The notes below the pieces were generated by a model. The model made no database searches. It was not told where the DNA came from and saw only the letters and a list, made by a program, of their open reading frames with translations. From Patescibacteria group bacterium (GTDB lineage Bacteria > Patescibacteriota > Minisyncoccia > UBA6257 > Colwellbacteraceae): DNA of 9,617 nt. The stretch lies in NCBI GenBank assembly GCA_023474185.1, contig JAMCXR010000015.1:1-9617 (forward strand), in the 5' to 3' direction. Positions 7,078 to 9,617 of this stretch are shown one piece after another. The position numbers were made by a program, and so were the translations under genes. Numbering within the stretch: the first letter of the stretch is position 1; every line of letters starts with the position of its first letter.

Positions 7078-7252
7078 GATAGAAAACGTGCTTTTGGTGG
7101 TGGCAGTTGCCTTGTCGGCTCTGCTGCTTTTCGCCGTCATTTACACAATCGGCTTTTTAAGCCATAATCTGCGTAGCGCGCTCGCGCCGAGCGTTCAGTC
7201 CGGCACGACCGTCAACTTCAATATCCAAGGCGCCCAAAATCTAGGATTCTAG
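7031..7252 (+). CDS. Small single-TM protein overlapping the pilO-like gene
   Basis: A 73-aa product I do not recognise. It has a short polar N-terminus, one strongly hydrophobic segment at about residues 20-45 (VLLVVAVALSALLLFAVIYT core) and a C-terminal tail of about 28 residues ending VNFNIQGAQNLGF. The ATG at 7031 overlaps the upstream gene by 47 nt in another frame; an alternative ATG at 7055 (residue 9) would cut this to 23 nt. The overlap suggests translational coupling and a shared function. Its place after PilO is where other bacteria encode PilP or another accessory protein, but it lacks PilP's lipobox and beta-domain. A membrane-anchored partner of the pilus alignment complex is an inference. 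Confidence 0.6.
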   Translation: MAELSFTEMGLIKASKIENVLLVVAVALSALLLFAVIYTIGFLSHNLRSALAPSVQSGTTVNFNIQGAQNLGF

Positions 7253-7284
7253 CTTGCGAAACCGGCAGGCAGTGGTTGTGCGTT

Positions 7285-7356
7285 GGGCACATAGTTCAGT
7301 GGTAGAACGCTGTCCTGATAAGACAGAGGTCCCAGGTTCGATCCCTGGTGTGCCCA
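7285..7356 (+). tRNA. tRNA-Ile (anticodon GAT)
   Basis: A full cloverleaf of 72 nt. The acceptor GGGCACA (7285-7291) pairs with TGTGCCC (7349-7355), and the D stem is GTTC/GAAC. The anticodon stem CTGTC/GACAG encloses CTGATAA with GAT at 7317-7319. The T stem is CCAGG/CCTGG with loop TTCGATC, and the discriminator is A7356. CCA is not encoded. No good promoter is seen just upstream, so it may be read from the pilO-like unit, which ends 32 nt before it. Confidence 0.96.
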
Positions 7357-7372
7357 CAGGGGTTTCCTTTCG

Positions 7373-7402
7373 AACCGCGCGGCCGGTTGGAAGAAAGTCC
7401 AA
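7373..7402 (+). other. Inter-tRNA spacer with mutually exclusive hairpins
   Basis: Within the 50-nt spacer, AACCG (7373-7377) can pair with CGGTT (7384-7388), while TTGGA (7387-7391) can pair with TCCAA (7398-7402). The two stems share TT at 7387-7388, so only one can form at a time. They may help processing of an Ile-Val precursor, or be chance; the stems are only 5 bp. Confidence 0.25.
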
Positions 7403-7406
7403 AAAT

Positions 7407-7478
7407 GCGTCCTTAGCTCAGTGGTAGAGCGTTACTTTGACATAGTAAAGGCCGCAGGTTCGATCCCTGCAGGACGCA
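7407..7478 (+). tRNA. tRNA-Val (anticodon GAC)
   Basis: A full cloverleaf of 72 nt. The acceptor GCGTCCT (7407-7413) pairs with AGGACGC (7471-7477), and the D stem is GCTC/GAGC. The anticodon stem TTACT/AGTAA encloses TTGACAT with GAC at 7439-7441. The T stem is GCAGG/CCTGC with loop TTCGATC, and the discriminator is A7478. CCA is not encoded (CT follows). It lies 50 nt after tRNA-Ile and probably shares its precursor. Confidence 0.96.
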
Positions 7479-7489
7479 CTGCTTCGTTT

Positions 7490-7510
7490 TTCGGTTTTCT
7501 CCGAGTTTTT
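7490..7510 (+). terminator. Weak candidate terminator after the Ile-Val tRNAs
   Basis: TTCGG (7490-7494) can pair with CCGAG (7501-7505), including one U-G pair, around a 6-nt loop, and TTTTT (7506-7510) follows directly. The stem is short, but the position, 12 nt past tRNA-Val, is right. Confidence 0.35.
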
Positions 7511-7546
7511 CGACCGGCTGGCTAGGCGGATTCGGGATTCGATTTT

Positions 7547-7555
7547 TGATATAAT
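7547..7555 (+). promoter_or_regulatory. Extended -10 promoter of the DUF488 gene
   Basis: TGATATAAT (7547-7555) is a perfect extended -10 (TGnTATAAT). Initiation about 7 nt further falls at or next to the ATG at 7562, so the transcript should be leaderless. No convincing -35 is present, as is normal for extended -10 promoters. Confidence 0.6.
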
Positions 7556-7561
7556 GACCTT

Positions 7562-7903
7562 ATGCTCAAGCTGAAGCGCGTTTACGAAAAGGCGGAAAAG
7601 AGCGATGGGAAGAGAATTCTCATAGACGGACTGTGGCCAAGGGGATTAACTAAAGAAAAGGCAAAAGTCGATATTTGGATGAAGGAGGTTTCCCCGAGTG
7701 CGGAATTGAGGCGATGGTTCGGTCACGACCCGAAAAAATGGACCGCATTCAAAAAGAAATATCGAGAGGAGCTTAAAAGCAAGAAGGAATTTTTAAACGA
7801 GATAAAATCCCTGGCTAAAAAAGGTACGGCGACGATATTGTACGGCTCCAAAGAAGAGCGCTTCAACAACGCCAATGCGCTCAGGGAGTTTTTAAGGTTG
7901 TGA
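7562..7903 (+). CDS. DUF488 family protein (YeaO-like)
   Basis: A 113-aa protein of the DUF488 family whose best-known member is E. coli YeaO (about 115 aa). The family signature is clear at the N-terminus: LKRVYEKAEKSDGKRILIDG, then LWPRGLTKEKAKVDIWMKEVSPSAELRRWF. The C-terminal half is a short alpha/beta unit with a conserved strand (TILYGSKEE) and a final helix (NANALREFLRL). The molecular role of the family is unsettled; the protein is cytosolic, with no signal or membrane segment. The ATG at 7562 fits the family start and lies directly downstream of an extended -10 with no Shine-Dalgarno. Its TGA overlaps the GTG of the next gene by 4 nt (GTGA), so the two are co-transcribed and probably translationally coupled. 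Confidence 0.88.
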   Translation: MLKLKRVYEKAEKSDGKRILIDGLWPRGLTKEKAKVDIWMKEVSPSAELRRWFGHDPKKWTAFKKKYREELKSKKEFLNEIKSLAKKGTATILYGSKEERFNNANALREFLRL

Positions 7904-8640
7904 ACAAGAATAAGACGCTTTTGGAGCCCAAGGTTATTTACGAGTCGCCTGATTTTGTGGCGGTCAATAAGCCGGCGGGCTTGCTGGTTCACGAAACGGC
8001 CGTGTCCGGAAAGAACGTGGAAAAGGAAGAAACGCTGGCCGATTGGGCGGTCAAACGTTATCCGGAGGTGAAAGAAGTCGGCGACGATCCGAAAACAAGG
8101 CCCGGGATAGTCCACAGATTAGACAAAGAAACATCGGGCGTGATTATTATCCCGAAAACGCAGGCCTACTTTTTATATCTCAAAAATCTCTTCCAAAACC
8201 ACAAGATCGAGAAAACATATTTGGCGTTGGTGAAAGGCAGGGTTAAAAGCGAATCGGGCGTGATAGAAAAACCAATAGGGTTGAAGCCGAATACGGTTAA
8301 ACGCGTGGTTGGCGGGAGAAAGATGAAAAACGTCAGAGAAGCGGTGACGGAATATAAAGTGAAAAAGAGATTTAGTTACGCGGGGAAAGACTACACCCTT
8401 GTCGAGGCGACTCCATTAACCGGACGAACGCACCAGATACGCGTCCATCTTTTCTCCATAGGCTATCCTGTTGTGGGCGACAAGCTCTATGGCGGGGGAG
8501 AAAACGCTCTGGGTCTGGATCGTCAGTTTTTGCACGCAGATTCGATAGAGTTTCCGTCCTCTTCGGGAAAAATGATTAAAATTTCCGCCGACCTGCCGGA
8601 GGAGCTGCAAAAAGCGTTGGATAAATTGACAATAACCTGA
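7900..8640 (+). CDS. RluA-family RNA pseudouridine synthase
   Basis: Converts specific uridines in rRNA (or tRNA) to pseudouridine. The 246-aa protein has the family motifs in order: an opening YESPDFVAVNKPAGLLVH block (14-31), the catalytic HRLDKETSG motif with D75, the EKTYLALVKG block (about 103-112), the TGRTHQIRVH motif, and the terminal FLHADSIEFPSSSGK block. It begins directly with the catalytic domain and lacks the N-terminal S4 RNA-binding domain of RluC/RluD (about 320 aa), so it is nearer in architecture to RluA. The target base cannot be read from sequence. Start: GTG at 7900 within the GTGA overlap; GGGAG (7884-7888) upstream is one of the few Shine-Dalgarno-like sites in the window. 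It lies just before rplS, so a large-subunit rRNA target is plausible but unproven. Confidence 0.9.
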   Translation: MNKNKTLLEPKVIYESPDFVAVNKPAGLLVHETAVSGKNVEKEETLADWAVKRYPEVKEVGDDPKTRPGIVHRLDKETSGVIIIPKTQAYFLYLKNLFQNHKIEKTYLALVKGRVKSESGVIEKPIGLKPNTVKRVVGGRKMKNVREAVTEYKVKKRFSYAGKDYTLVEATPLTGRTHQIRVHLFSIGYPVVGDKLYGGGENALGLDRQFLHADSIEFPSSSGKMIKISADLPEELQKALDKLTIT

Positions 8641-8655
8641 TTTTCCGGCAATATT
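8626..8655 (+). promoter_or_regulatory. Candidate rplS promoter
   Basis: A consensus -35 TTGACA (8626-8631) lies in the last codons of the upstream gene. AATATT (8650-8655) follows after 18 nt, or CAATAT (8649-8654) after 17 nt. Initiation would fall near 8661-8662, a few nucleotides before the ATG at 8664. This would let rplS be expressed independently of the pseudouridine synthase. The -10 is weak. Confidence 0.4.
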
Positions 8656-8663
8656 ACCTGGTC

Positions 8664-8993
8664 ATGATAAAGCAGGAGGTGTTAGGCCGAATAAAGCCCG
8701 GAGCCGAGGTTAAGGTGTTCGAAATCGTGAAAGACAAGGATCGGGAGAGATCCAGTATGTTCAGGGGACGCGTTTTGGCTCGGAAGCACGGCAACGAAAC
8801 GGGAGCCACTTTTACCGTCAGGGCCACCGTCGCCGGCGTTGGCGTTGAAAAAGTGTATCCCATTCATTCTCCGCTAATCAGTAAAGTGGAAGTTCTTTCT
8901 GCGCCGAAGAAGATTCACCGCTCCAAACTTTATTATCTTCGCACCCTTTCGGCGAAGAAGGCCAAGAGGAAATTCGACGCGATTTCTTCTTAA
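8664..8993 (+). CDS. rplS: Large-subunit ribosomal protein L19 (bL19)
   Basis: A 109-aa protein of the 50S subunit that sits near the subunit interface and contacts 23S rRNA. The L19 pattern is clear: an opening IKPGAEVKVFEIV strand, SSMFRGRVLARKHGN, the conserved TFTVRATVAGVGVEKVYPIHSP core (about 51-72; family pattern TFTVRK-GVGVER-HSP) and the basic C-terminal IHRSKLYYLRTLSAKKAKRK. It is slightly shorter than E. coli L19 (115 aa), with a shorter N-terminus and no acidic leader. ATG 8664 is 23 nt after the upstream stop and has no Shine-Dalgarno. It differs from common rplS contexts (rpsP-rimM-trmD-rplS): here it follows an RluA-type enzyme and precedes tRNA-Leu. Confidence 0.96.
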   Translation: MIKQEVLGRIKPGAEVKVFEIVKDKDRERSSMFRGRVLARKHGNETGATFTVRATVAGVGVEKVYPIHSPLISKVEVLSAPKKIHRSKLYYLRTLSAKKAKRKFDAISS

Positions 8994-8997
8994 TCGT

Positions 8998-9026
8998 TTG
9001 CCACCCGGCCTCCTTTCCGTTATCCT
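8998..9026 (+). promoter_or_regulatory. Promoter of tRNA-Leu
   Basis: TTGCCA (8998-9003, 5/6 to the -35 consensus) and TATCCT (9021-9026, 4/6 to the -10) are separated by exactly 17 nt. Initiation would fall near 9033, about 3 nt before the tRNA. The spacing and position make it credible. Confidence 0.5.
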
Positions 9027-9035
9027 TATTCCGAT

Positions 9036-9119
9036 GCGCGGGTGGCGAAACTGGCAGACGCGCTACCTTGAGGTGGTAGTTCCCGCAAGGGATTGGAGGT
9101 TCGAGTCCTCTCCCGCGCA
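9036..9119 (+). tRNA. tRNA-Leu (anticodon GAG)
   Basis: An 84-nt class II tRNA. The acceptor GCGCGGG (9036-9042) pairs with CCCGCGC (9112-9118). The anticodon stem CTACC/GGTAG encloses TTGAGGT with GAG at 9070-9072. The long variable arm has stem TCCC/GGGA (9081-9092) closed by a GCAA tetraloop. The T stem is GGAGG/CCTCT with loop TTCGAGT, and the discriminator is A9119. CCA is not encoded. It lies 42 nt after rplS. Confidence 0.97.
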
Positions 9120-9200
9120 CTAATCTCTTTTTCACTTTATATTCCGTCTCTCTTTTTTAATATAAACGAGAAGAACTCGAACCAGGAAAGCGTCAAGAAA

Positions 9201-9217
9201 CCATAGGAGTCCTATGG
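9201..9217. repeat. Perfect 17-bp dyad between tRNA-Leu and the terminator
   Basis: CCATAGGA (9201-9208) and TCCTATGG (9210-9217) are perfect inverted arms around a single G. As RNA this would be a 7-bp stem with an AGT triloop; as DNA it would be a good two-fold operator or protein site. It lies in the 160-bp gene-free stretch between tRNA-Leu and the convergent 3D-domain gene. Apart from this dyad, an AT-rich -10-like patch (9158-9166) and the terminator, nothing else was seen there. Confidence 0.5.
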
Positions 9218-9238
9218 CGGAATGCACAACGTAGATAC

Positions 9239-9268
9239 AAAAACTCCCGCTTGCTAGCGGGAGTTTTT
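9239..9268. terminator. Strong bidirectional intrinsic terminator
   Basis: CTCCCGC (9244-9250) pairs perfectly with GCGGGAG (9257-9263) around a TTGCTA loop, flanked by AAAAA (9239-9243) and TTTTT (9264-9268). Read on plus it ends transcription from tRNA-Leu; read on minus it ends the 3D-domain gene, whose stop is 11 nt away. Confidence 0.92.
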
Positions 9269-9279
9269 GCTGGATTTCC

Positions 9280-9617
9280 TTAAGAAGTAAGGATTTCCAC
9301 GGTAGTACGGTGAATGCCAAATTGAACTGCTTCTTTGGTTGATGGGAACCAAACATCGACCCGATCTCCGTATTGGGGTGCCGTTCGGTCTTCAACGACA
9401 AAAACCTTGTCGCCGAAGAGCTCCGGGATCATGATTTTCGTCCCGAAGGGCAGCCAGTTCGAGGCCACTATGCCGTTCCTGACATGCTGACCGGACGCGG
9501 TGACGAGAGGCACTGGGCCACATTGCACTGTGGTACAGGAGTACGCGGTAATGGTGCGCGTCTCCTTGATTGCTAGTGAAATGGGGTTTCGGTTTAAAAG
9601 TGCGTCCTGCCGATGGG
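9280..9617 (-). CDS. 3D-domain (double-psi barrel) cell-wall protein, 5' partial
   Basis: The frame is open to the right edge, so only the C-terminal ~112 residues are visible; the GTG at 9528 is internal. The visible part is a 3D domain, a barrel named for three conserved aspartates and related to the catalytic fold of MltA-type lytic transglycosylases. It has the opening TITAYS strand, CTTVQCG, TASGQHVRNGIVA, LPFGTKIMIPELFGDKVFVV, then EDRTAPQYGDRVDVWF with two of the aspartates, and the closing VQFGIHRTTVEIL strand that ends the protein. Where other families often have the first aspartate (VAvDp...PlGT) this one has SNW. Patescibacteria encode many such proteins, usually with an N-terminal signal or membrane anchor, which here would lie outside the window. 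A role in peptidoglycan remodelling is inferred. It is convergent with tRNA-Leu and shares its terminator. Confidence 0.85.
   Translation of the reverse strand, partial: HRQDALLNRNPISLAIKETRTITAYSCTTVQCGPVPLVTASGQHVRNGIVASNWLPFGTKIMIPELFGDKVFVVEDRTAPQYGDRVDVWFPSTKEAVQFGIHRTTVEILTS

Noticed and set aside
7901..8640. Recoded UGA (Gly or Trp)
   Set aside because: TGA ends the DUF488 and pseudouridine synthase genes exactly at family-expected C-termini, and no in-frame TGA interrupts any other gene, so the standard bacterial code applies.
8878..9135. Minus-strand open frame (85 codons) across tRNA-Leu
   Set aside because: It is antisense to a clear tRNA and to the end of rplS; this is a well-known type of spurious frame.
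9132..9401. Minus-strand open frame with a hydrophobic stretch
   Set aside because: It runs through the strong terminator and half of the 3D-domain gene in another frame; the hydrophobic look comes from the T-rich terminator region.
1..9617. CRISPR arrays, insertion sequences, toxin-antitoxin pairs or defence genes
   Set aside because: No regularly spaced direct repeats, no transposase, and no terminal inverted repeats were seen; every sizeable frame belongs to a recognised or described gene.

Overview
The window looks like a chromosomal stretch from a Patescibacteria (Candidate Phyla Radiation) bacterium, most likely Parcubacteria-like. The evidence is family resemblance: a pseudopilin-style protein ending in a LamG domain, an isolated PilO-like pilus protein followed by a tiny membrane protein, a shortened Rel (p)ppGpp enzyme, an S4-less RluA-type enzyme, a 3D-domain wall protein of the kind common in these genomes, dense gene packing, and start codons that mostly lack a Shine-Dalgarno sequence. 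Stop usage (TGA ends the DUF488 and pseudouridine synthase genes in sensible places) fits the ordinary bacterial code 11, not the UGA=Gly code of Gracilibacteria/Absconditabacteria. The lineage call is inference; no rRNA is present.

Layout. (1) 2-745 (+): 3' part of a LamG-domain, pseudopilin-like surface protein. (2) 822-1787 (+): parB, with no parA beside it. It converges with (3) a minus-strand cluster dprA-topA-rel (6497 down to 1784). parB and rel share a TTAA in which both stop codons lie. (4) 6498-6525: a 28-bp divergent promoter region between dprA and (5) a PilO-like gene and a 73-aa single-TM protein (6526-7252, +). (6) tRNA-Ile(GAT) and tRNA-Val(GAC). (7) A plus-strand run of DUF488/YeaO-like gene, RluA-family pseudouridine synthase, rplS (L19) and tRNA-Leu(GAG). 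(8) A 160-bp gene-free stretch with a perfect 17-bp dyad and a strong bidirectional terminator, shared with (9) a minus-strand 3D-domain protein that runs off the right edge.

How the genes relate. Most are housekeeping: chromosome segregation (ParB), DNA topology (TopA), stringent response (Rel), ribosome assembly and modification (L19, RluA family), tRNAs. A DNA-uptake thread can be inferred: DprA protects incoming single-stranded DNA and hands it to RecA, PilO belongs to the type IV pilus alignment complex, and the LamG protein resembles pilin-like surface proteins. dprA and the pilO-like gene share one very short divergent control region.

I found no clearly new multi-gene system. The items most worth a second look are: two perfect GC-rich hairpins in tandem inside dprA; the Rel protein that lacks the zinc-finger region and most of the helical region between TGS and ACT; -10-like boxes so close to several start codons that leaderless mRNAs are likely; the tiny dprA/pilO divergent promoter; and the dyad-plus-terminator stretch after tRNA-Leu, which could be a small RNA.
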